Positions 1 to 7,008 of a stretch of DNA of 16,788 bases are shown here, in pieces (within the stretch, counting starts at the first letter, position 1; the number at the start of each line of letters is the position of its first letter). Source of the stretch: an uncultured Thermoproteales archaeon (GTDB lineage: Archaea; Thermoproteota; Thermoprotei; Thermoproteales; Thermoproteaceae); the NCBI GenBank assembly GCA_946480885.1, contig CAMLLK010000003.1:1-16788 (forward strand). The letters run 5' to 3'. The notes under the pieces are model-generated. The model was not told where the DNA came from. It ran no database searches and saw only the letters and a list, made by a program, of their open reading frames with translations. The position numbers and the translations under genes were made by a program.

Positions 1-1284
1 GTGCATATTCCACTTAACCACGCCGGCCCAACCACCGCCGATGCCCACCCCCCTCTCTAGCTTAATCACAGGCTCTAGCCTCTCCCTTGGGATAAGTTTA
101 GAATAGTGGAACTCGTGCCCCAGCAGCTTCGTGCCTACAGGAGCCACGGGGGTGTTTCTAACCACAGACCCCCAGACGTAGCCCTTCCCCACCGGCCGCC
201 TAAGTAGTATAGTCACTGCGTCTATCGCCCCCACCATTTCGTACTCGTCTCTATCTATAACAATAGAAGAGGTGAGGTACATCAACCCCCCACACTCTGC
301 GTACACTCTCCCACCCCGTTGGATATATTCAAGTAGAGACTTTCGAAAAGACTTATTTTTCTCAAGCCGTTCTGCATATACCTCTGGGAACCCGCCGCCC
401 ACTATTACTAAATCCACCTCGTCTACAAAATCCCCCTCCGAGGCCTTTAGAAAAATAGGCTCTCCTAAAAAAGTCGCCTCTTCTATAAGCTCGGGGTAGT
501 AGAAAGTAAAGGCGTTGTCTTTCACAATGCCGACTTTACACCTCCTCCCAGGAGCCGCCGTCACTTCACTAATTTGTTTAAAGTCGCCGTCAGGCTCTGC
601 GGAGCGGGCAATATCTATAAACCTGTCTAAGTCAAGGTAGGGCACTACGTAGTTCTCTAAGACATCTGCAAGCGTCGGCGCGTCGCCCCTTTCGTCAATA
701 GGCACGAGGCCGAGGTGTCTATACTCAAACGCCCTCTCCAAGGCGCTCGACTTGAGAACTGCGCCAAATACCTCCACGCCCTCTTCAGAAAGCGACTTTG
801 TGATCTTCTCCGCCTGTTTAGAAGTTACATTTGTCAAAACAACCCCCGCTATCTTCACCCCGGGGTCGAAAGACTTGAGACCTCTCACCACCGCCCTCAA
901 CGTCCTATTCACCCGGTCTCCGTTCAATACCAAAACCACGGGGGCCTTTAACAACTTGGCAACTTGGGCAGTGGAGCCCACTTCAGACACGCCGTCTGGC
1001 GAGTCGTAGAGGCCTAGGACCCCCTCGATTACAGCTATGTCGACATCTACAGTGTATTTTACAAATCTCTCCAACACCCCCCCCTCTCCCATCAACACGG
1101 GGTCTAGATTACGCCCAGGCCTCCCCGACGCCCAGCTGTGATAGGTAGGGTCTATGAAGTCGGGCCCCACTTTAAAAGGAGCCACTCTCAGCCCTCTCTT
1201 CGCCAAGCCGTATATAACCCCCAGCGTCACTATAGTCTTTCCAGACATCCCCTTGGGCGCAGAGATTAAAAAACGGGGGACCAT
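1..1284 (-). CDS. Cobyrinate a,c-diamide synthase family amidase (CbiA / DsrN-like), 3' end outside window
   Basis: A 428-codon open frame starts with ATG at 1284 and runs off the left edge without a stop. The N-terminus carries a P-loop, APKGMSGKT at residues 9-17, typical of the CbiA/BioD ATPase fold. The C-terminal half carries a class I glutamine-amidotransferase-like segment with GGGFPEVYAE followed by YAECGGLMYL, whose C331 is the expected amidotransferase nucleophile. Known members use ATP and glutamine to amidate the a and c acetate groups of cobyrinate. The homologue DsrN of sulfur oxidisers is linked to amidation of the sirohaem of DsrAB. The gene follows an 81-residue ORF with an 11-bp gap and lies in a sulfate-respiration locus, so sirohaem amidation is an attractive inference, but cobalamin synthesis cannot be excluded. 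Family members are about 430-460 residues, so only the last few codons are probably missing. No ribosome site is visible before the start. Confidence 0.88.
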   Translation of the reverse strand, partial: MVPRFLISAPKGMSGKTIVTLGVIYGLAKRGLRVAPFKVGPDFIDPTYHSWASGRPGRNLDPVLMGEGGVLERFVKYTVDVDIAVIEGVLGLYDSPDGVSEVGSTAQVAKLLKAPVVLVLNGDRVNRTLRAVVRGLKSFDPGVKIAGVVLTNVTSKQAEKITKSLSEEGVEVFGAVLKSSALERAFEYRHLGLVPIDERGDAPTLADVLENYVVPYLDLDRFIDIARSAEPDGDFKQISEVTAAPGRRCKVGIVKDNAFTFYYPELIEEATFLGEPIFLKASEGDFVDEVDLVIVGGGFPEVYAERLEKNKSFRKSLLEYIQRGGRVYAECGGLMYLTSSIVIDRDEYEMVGAIDAVTILLRRPVGKGYVWGSVVRNTPVAPVGTKLLGHEFHYSKLIPRERLEPVIKLERGVGIGGGWAGVVKWNMH

Positions 1285-1295
1285 GAAAAATAGAT

Positions 1296-1541
1296 CTACA
1301 AAACCACTGCGGTCTCCACCAACGGCGCCTTCTTCCAATATGCCGATTTCCTAACTACAAAGATATGCTCTACGTCCCCCTTCTTTGTTGCTATAACCAC
1401 ACCGCCACTACCCTTAACTACCTCTTCTACACGCCTACCGGCGTGTTCGCCGGGGAAGAAAACAACGCCATCTCTAGCTTTTAAATACATCAATAAGTCA
1501 CATATACAAAACTTCTCTAATACTTGGTCGTAGCTCCACAT
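1296..1541 (-). CDS. 81-residue protein of unknown function upstream of cbiA/dsrN-like gene
   Basis: I do not recognise this protein. It starts with ATG at 1541 and stops with TAG 11 bp before the CbiA-family gene, so the two are probably co-transcribed. It has a CIC pair at residues 12-14, an aromatic N-terminus, and alternating hydrophobic stretches (GVVFF, GGVVIAT, IFVV) that suggest a small beta-rich fold. There is no membrane helix and no signal peptide. An AT-rich TATA-like box at 1563-1573 lies about 27 nt before the start, which fits a leaderless transcript and supports the ORF being real. Its position gives a possible link to sirohaem or corrinoid chemistry, but nothing in the residues proves it. 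Confidence 0.6.
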   Translation of the reverse strand: MWSYDQVLEKFCICDLLMYLKARDGVVFFPGEHAGRRVEEVVKGSGGVVIATKKGDVEHIFVVRKSAYWKKAPLVETAVVL

Positions 1542-1562
1542 GCAATAAAACCTAGAGATGCA

Positions 1563-1573
1563 CTAAAAAATTT
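1563..1573 (-). promoter_or_regulatory. TATA-like box for the 81-residue gene
   Basis: On the minus strand this reads AAATTTTTTAG. Its centre is about 27 nt upstream of the ATG at 1541, as expected for a leaderless crenarchaeal transcript. Confidence 0.4.
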
Positions 1574-1579
1574 TATTTC

Positions 1580-1586
1580 AAAAAAA
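1580..1586 (-). terminator. T-run terminator after the 115-residue gene
   Basis: Seven consecutive T on the minus strand begin about 10 nt after the TGA of the 115-residue gene, and a second T-run follows within 12 nt. Archaeal transcription commonly ends at such runs without a hairpin. It would separate the sat unit from the next promoter. Confidence 0.4.
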
Positions 1587-1595
1587 TGTAGAATA

Positions 1596-1943
1596 TCAAC
1601 CCGGCGGGGGTATGTACTCTTTCTCTTTGGCGGCAGCCTCTTTAATCTTGTCAATGTCCTTAAATACTTCTTCAAACGCTTCTTTGCCTATCGACTTAGT
1701 GGCCACTATGCTTTCAAATAACGCCCGCTTAAAAGCCACTGGGAGGTCTTCTAGAAAACCTCTGGCGTCTATCCTCGCCGCGGGGAAGGCGGCCAGTATC
1801 TTCTTCGCAGTCTCTTCGTCCACCGGCACCTCGAGTATTTTAATCTCGCCTCCGAACATAGACTTAAGGCCCTGCGCGATGGGTAAGTCTTTAATTGCCT
1901 CAAACCTCTTCTCGTCTATTAACAAGCCGATTTTGTAGCTCAT
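1596..1943 (-). CDS. 115-residue protein of unknown function, translationally coupled to sat
   Basis: The ATG at 1943 overlaps the TGA of sat by 4 bp (ATGA), so translation is probably coupled. I do not recognise a named family. The protein is soluble, has no cysteine, and is charged, with about ten predicted helix or strand segments. The start (YKIGLLID) resembles the first strand of a small alpha/beta fold, followed by alternating helices and a lysine/glutamate-rich C-terminal helix ending in IPPPG. Coupling to ATP sulfurylase suggests a partner, stabiliser or regulator of Sat. That is inference from position only. Confidence 0.75.
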   Translation of the reverse strand: MSYKIGLLIDEKRFEAIKDLPIAQGLKSMFGGEIKILEVPVDEETAKKILAAFPAARIDARGFLEDLPVAFKRALFESIVATKSIGKEAFEEVFKDIDKIKEAAAKEKEYIPPPG

Positions 1944-3307
1944 AGCTCTACCTCTAACTCCTGTTCTTTAATTTTTAGATATCTATCTGTGACGTAGGGG
2001 TATCCGTAGACTCTCCACCACTTTACAATAACGTCATACACCTCTGGCCTCATGACAACTTTTGGAGGCCTAAGACCCTCGATAATTACCCCACGGAGGA
2101 AAGACCCAGATATACGCTCCACCGGCTGATTTGTAAGCGGGGGCTCTTTATAGTCTCCATAAGACATGCCCAAGTAGGTATAGTCGCCGGTCTTTGGGTT
2201 ATAGGCGAACTCTCCCATATTCACCGGCTGTATCTTAAGCCCCTTGTCCACTTCATTAGGAGGCGCGTTTATGCCATATGAGGGCAGCCCCCTCGTCCAT
2301 AAATACTGCGTGGCGTATGGGTCGAAGTATTCGCCAACGGCGGCGTGGTCACGGCCGAACATATGGTGTGTGGCCCCCATGTTTTGTCTAATTATGCCGT
2401 GGAGAATACTCTCCAACGGGTTGCCGTAGCGCATATCCCACAGAGTCATAGTCACTACATGTCTATCTGGGTGGAAGTAGCCAAATTTATTCAAAGCCTC
2501 GTGCCCCTCTAAAATCGCCTCGTCTACATAGTCGCCGGGCCTCTTAGCGCCAATTATGGCATTGACTAATACCGCGTCGCCTGGCCTATTCCCACCTGCT
2601 ACAAACATGGCGAATTTCATAAGCATCTCGTGGCCAACGTGGGGGACATTCCTCGTCTGGTGCGCAACTACAATCTTCCAACCCTTCGACTTGACGTACT
2701 CTCTTGAAACCTGCGGCGGCATCCAGAACCGCGAGTAAGGCTCTTTAAACCTCGGCGGGTTTACTAAAGTGAGTTTTCCAGCTATAGCCATGGGGCGCAT
2801 CATTCTATAGATAAGCCACCCGGGGTGTTTCTCATCAAATCGTTTCTTAACCACCTCGCCGTTGCGCTCGGGAGTGCCAAAGACGGCGTCTGCCAACTCC
2901 TTCCTATCGCCTAATTTATATATCTCAGACACCTCCAACACAGCCAGCGGCTTGCCCTTAAGTGTGAGCAACACTCTATCGCCCTCCTTCACCCCCACCG
3001 ACTTTATCTTCTCCTCGTCTACGTCTAAGATAAGCGGATATGGGAAAAGCCACCCGTCTAACAACCTCCTCTCCTTTAGTATAGACTCTACCTCATTCCT
3101 AGTCATAAAGCCCTCCACAGGGCTAAAGAAGCCGTATGTAATAGACATAATTTCTCTATAGGGGTTTCTAATCGGCGCCCCGTCCGGGCCGTAGGTGGGC
3201 TCAATCTCTAACTGAGGCAGCCCGGCAGACATAGAAGCCGCCTTATCTCGATCCTCTACGACGTTGTAGACAAGTCTCCCGCCGTATGGCTCTAGAGGAG
3301 CTGTCAT
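1940..3307 (-). CDS. sat: ATP sulfurylase (sulfate adenylyltransferase), dissimilatory type
   Basis: The product makes adenosine 5'-phosphosulfate (APS) and pyrophosphate from ATP and sulfate, the entry step of dissimilatory sulfate reduction in the cytoplasm. The 455-residue length is typical of the homo-oligomeric ATP sulfurylase family. Visible motifs are QTRN at 217-220, the nucleotide-binding HVGH at 223-226 (H-x-x-H), and GRDHA at 318-322. An N-terminal PUA-like domain precedes the catalytic domain. I chose the ATG at 3307 because AAGGAGGTG at 3311-3319 is perfectly placed for it; a GTG at 3313 is part of that ribosome site. The stop overlaps the next gene by 4 bp. Sat lies 57 bp downstream of the apr-tauE-DUF1634 unit and probably has its own promoter there. 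Confidence 0.97.
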   Translation of the reverse strand: MTAPLEPYGGRLVYNVVEDRDKAASMSAGLPQLEIEPTYGPDGAPIRNPYREIMSITYGFFSPVEGFMTRNEVESILKERRLLDGWLFPYPLILDVDEEKIKSVGVKEGDRVLLTLKGKPLAVLEVSEIYKLGDRKELADAVFGTPERNGEVVKKRFDEKHPGWLIYRMMRPMAIAGKLTLVNPPRFKEPYSRFWMPPQVSREYVKSKGWKIVVAHQTRNVPHVGHEMLMKFAMFVAGGNRPGDAVLVNAIIGAKRPGDYVDEAILEGHEALNKFGYFHPDRHVVTMTLWDMRYGNPLESILHGIIRQNMGATHHMFGRDHAAVGEYFDPYATQYLWTRGLPSYGINAPPNEVDKGLKIQPVNMGEFAYNPKTGDYTYLGMSYGDYKEPPLTNQPVERISGSFLRGVIIEGLRPPKVVMRPEVYDVIVKWWRVYGYPYVTDRYLKIKEQELEVEL

Positions 3308-3310
3308 GCA

Positions 3311-3319
3311 CACCTCCTT
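3311..3319 (-). promoter_or_regulatory. Strong Shine-Dalgarno site of sat
   Basis: AAGGAGGTG on the minus strand matches the crenarchaeal 16S 3' end over its full length and ends 3 nt before the ATG at 3307. It decides the start over the GTG at 3313. Most other promoter-proximal genes here look leaderless, so sat is an exception. Confidence 0.75.
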
Positions 3320-3354
3320 AAAAAAGACAAAAATACATTATTAACAACTAGCTG

Positions 3355-3363
3355 TAAATATAA
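3355..3363 (-). promoter_or_regulatory. Putative TATA box of sat
   Basis: TTATATTTA on the minus strand lies just past the stop of the DUF1634 gene. A start site about 25 nt downstream would give a leader of some 27 nt, enough to include the ribosome site. Confidence 0.35.
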
Positions 3364-3364
3364 C

Positions 3365-3682
3365 CTAATGTGATACCTTAACTACACCTAACATCGCCAA
3401 AGTCATAAATACTATAATAACAACTGACAGTACTACAATACTAAAATTTTTTCTAGCGGCGGAGAGCGCTGTTAATACAACCAGCGCCAACAGTGGAGTC
3501 GTTGCGAAGATATAGACGCCTAACATGGACCAGAGGGGCTTGGCGACTCCATGTCTAGAATCTTCAAAAATGTTTAGAGATCCCCCAGCAGCTACTTCTC
3601 CAACTGCAGTTACTACAATAATAACTATACTGACGATAGAGAGGAAGAATAGAATATTAGCAAAGACCTTCTCTGAATTCAT
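3365..3682 (-). CDS. DUF1634-like integral membrane protein, partner of TauE/SafE
   Basis: This 105-residue protein has three likely membrane helices, at about residues 8-30, 49-70 and 78-101, joined by short charged turns. The layout and the GVYIFATTPLL segment in helix 2 resemble the DUF1634 family as I recall it, which is often encoded next to TauE/SafE permeases in archaea and bacteria. The ATG overlaps the tauE stop by 4 bp (ATGA), so the two are probably made together and may form one transporter. Its biochemical role is unknown. The family call rests on pattern memory and context, not on an alignment. Confidence 0.75.
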   Translation of the reverse strand: MNSEKVFANILFFLSIVSIVIIVVTAVGEVAAGGSLNIFEDSRHGVAKPLWSMLGVYIFATTPLLALVVLTALSAARKNFSIVVLSVVIIVFMTLAMLGVVKVSH

Positions 3683-4545
3683 AACAAAACTGACAACGCT
3701 CTATTTATTAACTGCACTGCAGCTATCAACATCACAGCCACCACCGCCATCTTTATAACACGGGCCCTGGTCACTAACATTAATCTAGCCCCAACTATCG
3801 ACCCAAGCGCCACTCCAGGCAACACCGCGGCAAGTAAGAGGTTTTCTACAGCACCCTCGTGTACGTAGACCCAGAAACCGGGCATGTCTCCCACTATAAA
3901 TGAAGTCTTTGACGTAGCCACTGCAATTTTAATAGGCAGGCCCATGACGATATTTAACACTGGCACCAAAGCCCAGCCGCCCCCCACGCCAAACATTCCA
4001 CTTATAAAACCCACGCCGCTGAATAAAACAAATGAAGGAAGTAGATTCCTCGCAGTGTATTTAATCTCCTCCTTTATCGACGGGTCGTAAAACACGCCGT
4101 AGAGACCTAGCGCCTTTGCCAAACCCCTCGCCTCTCCACCTCTAATCCGGCCGCCGCCCTCTCTATACGTCAACATAATTGTGGCCACGATAATAATTAA
4201 AACGCCTAGAGACAGCCTCACGTAGGCCTCTCCCACCTTGCCGTATTCTTTAACTAAAGACAGTCCTACGAAGGCCCCCAGTATAGACCCAACTGTCAGC
4301 GCAAGACTTACAAATAGAATAAAATTCACTCTTGTAGCCCCCGCTCCGATGAATTGTCTAATTACAAACGCCGAGCCCATCATAGCCAGCGCCAGACCTG
4401 TAGACCTGATAATATCAATGTTTAAGTCTGTAAACGCCATCATAAGAGGCGTGAAGAGGACGCCGCCGCCTATGCCGGCTAGAGCGCCTATTATGCCAAT
4501 GCCAAAAGACGCTATGAATAATAAAATAAGAAAAAAGGGGTCCAT
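3679..4545 (-). CDS. TauE/SafE family permease (putative sulfite/sulfonate exporter)
   Basis: This 288-residue protein is almost wholly hydrophobic, with about eight predicted helices in two related halves. Each half opens with a glycine-rich motif of the TauE/SafE family: LAGIGGGVLFTPL near residues 21-34 and MFGVGGGWALVPV in the second half. Members move small sulfur anions such as sulfite or sulfoacetate across the membrane. The gene begins one base after the aprA stop (TAA-A-ATG), so it is co-transcribed with APS reductase. Removal of toxic sulfite, the AprBA product, or uptake of a sulfur anion are the likely roles. Direction and substrate cannot be read from sequence. Confidence 0.9.
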   Translation of the reverse strand: MDPFFLILLFIASFGIGIIGALAGIGGGVLFTPLMMAFTDLNIDIIRSTGLALAMMGSAFVIRQFIGAGATRVNFILFVSLALTVGSILGAFVGLSLVKEYGKVGEAYVRLSLGVLIIIVATIMLTYREGGGRIRGGEARGLAKALGLYGVFYDPSIKEEIKYTARNLLPSFVLFSGVGFISGMFGVGGGWALVPVLNIVMGLPIKIAVATSKTSFIVGDMPGFWVYVHEGAVENLLLAAVLPGVALGSIVGARLMLVTRARVIKMAVVAVMLIAAVQLINRALSVLL

Positions 4546-4546
4546 T

Positions 4547-6433
4547 TTACGGTAATATGTGTATAACAGGTACAGTCCTAACAGACCACTGGCCCGTCTT
4601 GGGGTCTCTCCTGGCGTTTACAAAGACGTGCCACTTGTCCTCGTCAATGAATGGATAATCTGCGTTTAGGTAGTAGCCGCGGCTCTCTTTTCTATGTAGC
4701 ATAGAAATCACTACGCCCTGGCCTACTAATAGGCGGTGGTACACCTCCCACACTCTCAACAACTCATGTAGAGTCGCCGCGGCTGCGTAGCGGAAGTCCT
4801 CCTCCAACATCTTCAACAACTCCCACCCCCTGTTTAACAAATACTCATTCGTCACGTAGAACATCCCAGCCCCCGCCGCGTACTCGTCCATAATCTTCTG
4901 TAGTCTGACTAACAACTGGTACCAGTTCAAGTAGTTGGGGTGTATCTCAAACCAATACGTCAATGGGTACGGCATAGTGGGCGAGGTAGTCAACGGCTTG
5001 TTTTTATGATACCACTCCATTGGCCTAAACACAATCTCTTTATAGCGCTCAATTGTGTCGCTGCTAATAGTGGGTCTGTAGTCTTTTGCCTGTGTTAAGA
5101 CGTAACGCGCCGCGGACTTCCCTGCGATGCGGCCCTCCGTAAAGCTGCCGGAGGAGAACTTGTGGCCGCTGCCCCCCACAGTGTCGCCCGCGCCGAAGAG
5201 GCCCTCTACAGTCAACATTCTATTGGGGCCCCATTTATACTCCGGCGGCGCAATGTCCGGAGGACCAGAGGCCCACATGCCGCTTGGAGATGCGTGAGAG
5301 CCTTGGATATACGGCTCAGTGGGCACCAACTCAGAGGGCGTCTTCTGCGGGTGGATATTATTAGCCGCCCAGTATATAGCCTGCGTCGGCGTCATGTCTA
5401 AATAGTCTTCGAACAAAACATGGAGAGACTCCTCGTCGGGGAGTCTCTCTTGTGTCTGCATAATGTCGGGGCCGCGGCCCTCTTTGAGGTTTGTAATCGT
5501 GACCCACGCCCTTATTGGGGTGGGCGTAGGTCTCGCAAAGGCGAAGTCGTAGAATATCTTAGACAACTCTTTCTTAGCCTCCTCCGGGAGAGGCTCCCAC
5601 TGCCTACCCTTCACGTCTGTAGACCTCATCTTAAGTAGTAGATACGGAAAGCCCACTGGCCCATACGCGTCTTTAAATCTCACTACAATCAGACGGAACT
5701 CTAGACTCGTAGTCTCGGCGCCGGCCAGTATGGGGATCGCCAAGGCGCTGCCAGAGGCCCACGTGGGGTACCACGTCCTCCCCATACCCTCCCCCACAGA
5801 CCTGGGGCGGTATAGTAGCGAGGTGCCGCCAGAGGCGACTAGAACGGCCTTTGCTTTAAATACATAGCAAGTGCCGTCTCTTACGCCAAAGCCGACAACC
5901 CCAGCGATTCTATTAGGCACTCTCTCGTCGAGGAGTGGATGTGTAATAAAAACTCTTTCATATATCTCGTCGGCGGATTTATAACAACCACCCTCGGCGA
6001 TAATTGCTTTGTACGACTCGCCATGGATTGGATGTTGCCAACGGCCAGTCCTTAAGAGTTTGCCAGTCTTTGGGTCCCGCCACAAGGGCAACCCCCATTC
6101 GTCAAAGAGCTTAATTGTAGAAGTCATATGGCGAGCTATGTCGTACACAATGTCTTCTCTCACAATACCCAACAAGTCGTTTCTCACATAGTAGACAAAG
6201 TCCTCGGGCTTTGGGTCGGCGGGGTCCTCTGTGAACTCGCCTAAGTTACACGCAGAGAGGCCCATCCCCACTGCGCCTGACTTCTCTATCTTGGCCTTCT
6301 CCACTACCGTGACTTTACACTTCGAGCCGCACCAGTACTTAGCCTCAAACGCAGCGCCGCAGCCGGCCATCCCGCCGCCAACTATTAATATGTCGGTCTC
6401 TACGACTTTAGTCGGGGGGTTTATAGCCGACAT
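4547..6433 (-). CDS. aprA: Adenylylsulfate (APS) reductase alpha subunit, FAD-binding
   Basis: The product reduces APS to sulfite and AMP at an FAD in the cytoplasm, working as a heterodimer with AprB. At 628 residues it is close to the usual AprA length. The N-terminus has the dinucleotide-binding motif IVGGGMAGCG (G19-G26). The segment TWYPTW, then EFRLIVVRF, then GSHASPSG supplies W221, R252 and H380, which by spacing correspond to Trp234, Arg265 and His398 reported for the Archaeoglobus enzyme. I chose ATG 6433, one base after the aprB stop and behind a GGTGGGC ribosome-like site, over a GTG at 6445. This gives the same TAA-N-ATG spacing as aprA-tauE. The order aprB-aprA is canonical. Confidence 0.97.
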   Translation of the reverse strand: MSAINPPTKVVETDILIVGGGMAGCGAAFEAKYWCGSKCKVTVVEKAKIEKSGAVGMGLSACNLGEFTEDPADPKPEDFVYYVRNDLLGIVREDIVYDIARHMTSTIKLFDEWGLPLWRDPKTGKLLRTGRWQHPIHGESYKAIIAEGGCYKSADEIYERVFITHPLLDERVPNRIAGVVGFGVRDGTCYVFKAKAVLVASGGTSLLYRPRSVGEGMGRTWYPTWASGSALAIPILAGAETTSLEFRLIVVRFKDAYGPVGFPYLLLKMRSTDVKGRQWEPLPEEAKKELSKIFYDFAFARPTPTPIRAWVTITNLKEGRGPDIMQTQERLPDEESLHVLFEDYLDMTPTQAIYWAANNIHPQKTPSELVPTEPYIQGSHASPSGMWASGPPDIAPPEYKWGPNRMLTVEGLFGAGDTVGGSGHKFSSGSFTEGRIAGKSAARYVLTQAKDYRPTISSDTIERYKEIVFRPMEWYHKNKPLTTSPTMPYPLTYWFEIHPNYLNWYQLLVRLQKIMDEYAAGAGMFYVTNEYLLNRGWELLKMLEEDFRYAAAATLHELLRVWEVYHRLLVGQGVVISMLHRKESRGYYLNADYPFIDEDKWHVFVNARRDPKTGQWSVRTVPVIHILP

Positions 6434-6434
6434 A

Positions 6435-6923
6435 TTACTGCCCACCGGCTTGCTTTACTTTTAGAGGAGACCCCACGATTCTAACCATCTGTTTTGGCCT
6501 CGGCAGCTCTGGGAAACCGAGGTACTCAGGCTTGTCTTCAAGCGCTAGTAGTTCAGAGTCCAAGTCGTCTCGTGGCGGAATCTCCTTCGCCCCCCTCGCC
6601 GAGCCCCATGGAGTCGTCCTAATAGGCGAGGCGAAGTCGTAGACAGTGCCGTCGCGGAATACAATACGCCAATAGATCATATTCTTCTTAGTATCTCTTA
6701 CAACGCCAACTCTCGCGCCTAGCGGCATAAAGTCGGCGTAAGACCTAATGTCCACCGCGTGTTCTGGACAGTATTTAACACAGTTTAAACACTCTGCACA
6801 AGAGACCGGGTCAGCGTTGTAGGCCCTCCTCACCTTGGGGTTGTAGTGCATATTGTCGGCAGGGCATATATCTACACATTTACCACATCCTTTACAAACC
6901 GAGCTGTATACAAACGTCGGCAT
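6435..6923 (-). CDS. aprB: Adenylylsulfate reductase beta subunit, 2x[4Fe-4S] ferredoxin
   Basis: AprB passes electrons to the FAD of AprA through two [4Fe-4S] clusters. The cysteines are C10, C13, C16, C20 (CKGCGKCVDICP) and C42, C45, C48, C52 (CAECLNCVKYCP). After the ferredoxin domain comes a beta-rich segment and a long C-terminal tail that in known structures wraps AprA. The 162-residue length is normal. It is the first gene of the apr unit, with a TATA-like box about 22 nt before the ATG and no ribosome site, so it is probably leaderless. The NarI-like gene diverges from it across 85 bp, which hints that the membrane protein donates electrons to AprB. Confidence 0.96.
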   Translation of the reverse strand: MPTFVYSSVCKGCGKCVDICPADNMHYNPKVRRAYNADPVSCAECLNCVKYCPEHAVDIRSYADFMPLGARVGVVRDTKKNMIYWRIVFRDGTVYDFASPIRTTPWGSARGAKEIPPRDDLDSELLALEDKPEYLGFPELPRPKQMVRIVGSPLKVKQAGGQ

Positions 6924-6940
6924 AGTCCATAAGACATTAC

Positions 6941-6950
6941 ATTAAAAAAA
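6941..6950 (-). promoter_or_regulatory. TATA-like box of the aprBA-tauE unit
   Basis: The minus strand reads TTTTTTTAAT, centred about 22 nt upstream of the aprB ATG, consistent with a leaderless mRNA. It sits back to back with the promoter of the plus-strand gene at 7009. Confidence 0.4.
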
Positions 6951-6977
6951 CATTATTATCTAAACACGGGAAATACA

Positions 6978-6986
6978 ATATTTTAA
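6978..6986 (+). promoter_or_regulatory. TATA box of the NarI-like gene
   Basis: ATATTTTAA is centred about 27 nt before the ATG at 7009. No Shine-Dalgarno site is visible, so the transcript is probably leaderless. Confidence 0.5.
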
Positions 6987-7008
6987 GAACTCATGTCTAT
7001 ATATACAC

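Noticed and set aside
3307..3313. GTG at 3313 as the start of sat
   Set aside because: It lies inside the Shine-Dalgarno sequence; the ATG at 3307 is correctly spaced from it.
4238..4555. Plus-strand 105-residue open frame over tauE
   Set aside because: It is the antisense of glycine- and alanine-rich helices, giving proline- and threonine-rich text with no family features.
5162..5638. Two plus-strand frames over aprA
   Set aside because: AprA motifs are intact through this region, and the arginine/histidine-rich translations are shadows.
6433..6445. GTG at 6445 as the start of aprA
   Set aside because: It overlaps the end of aprB without a ribosome site; ATG 6433 follows the aprB stop by one base, as tauE follows aprA.
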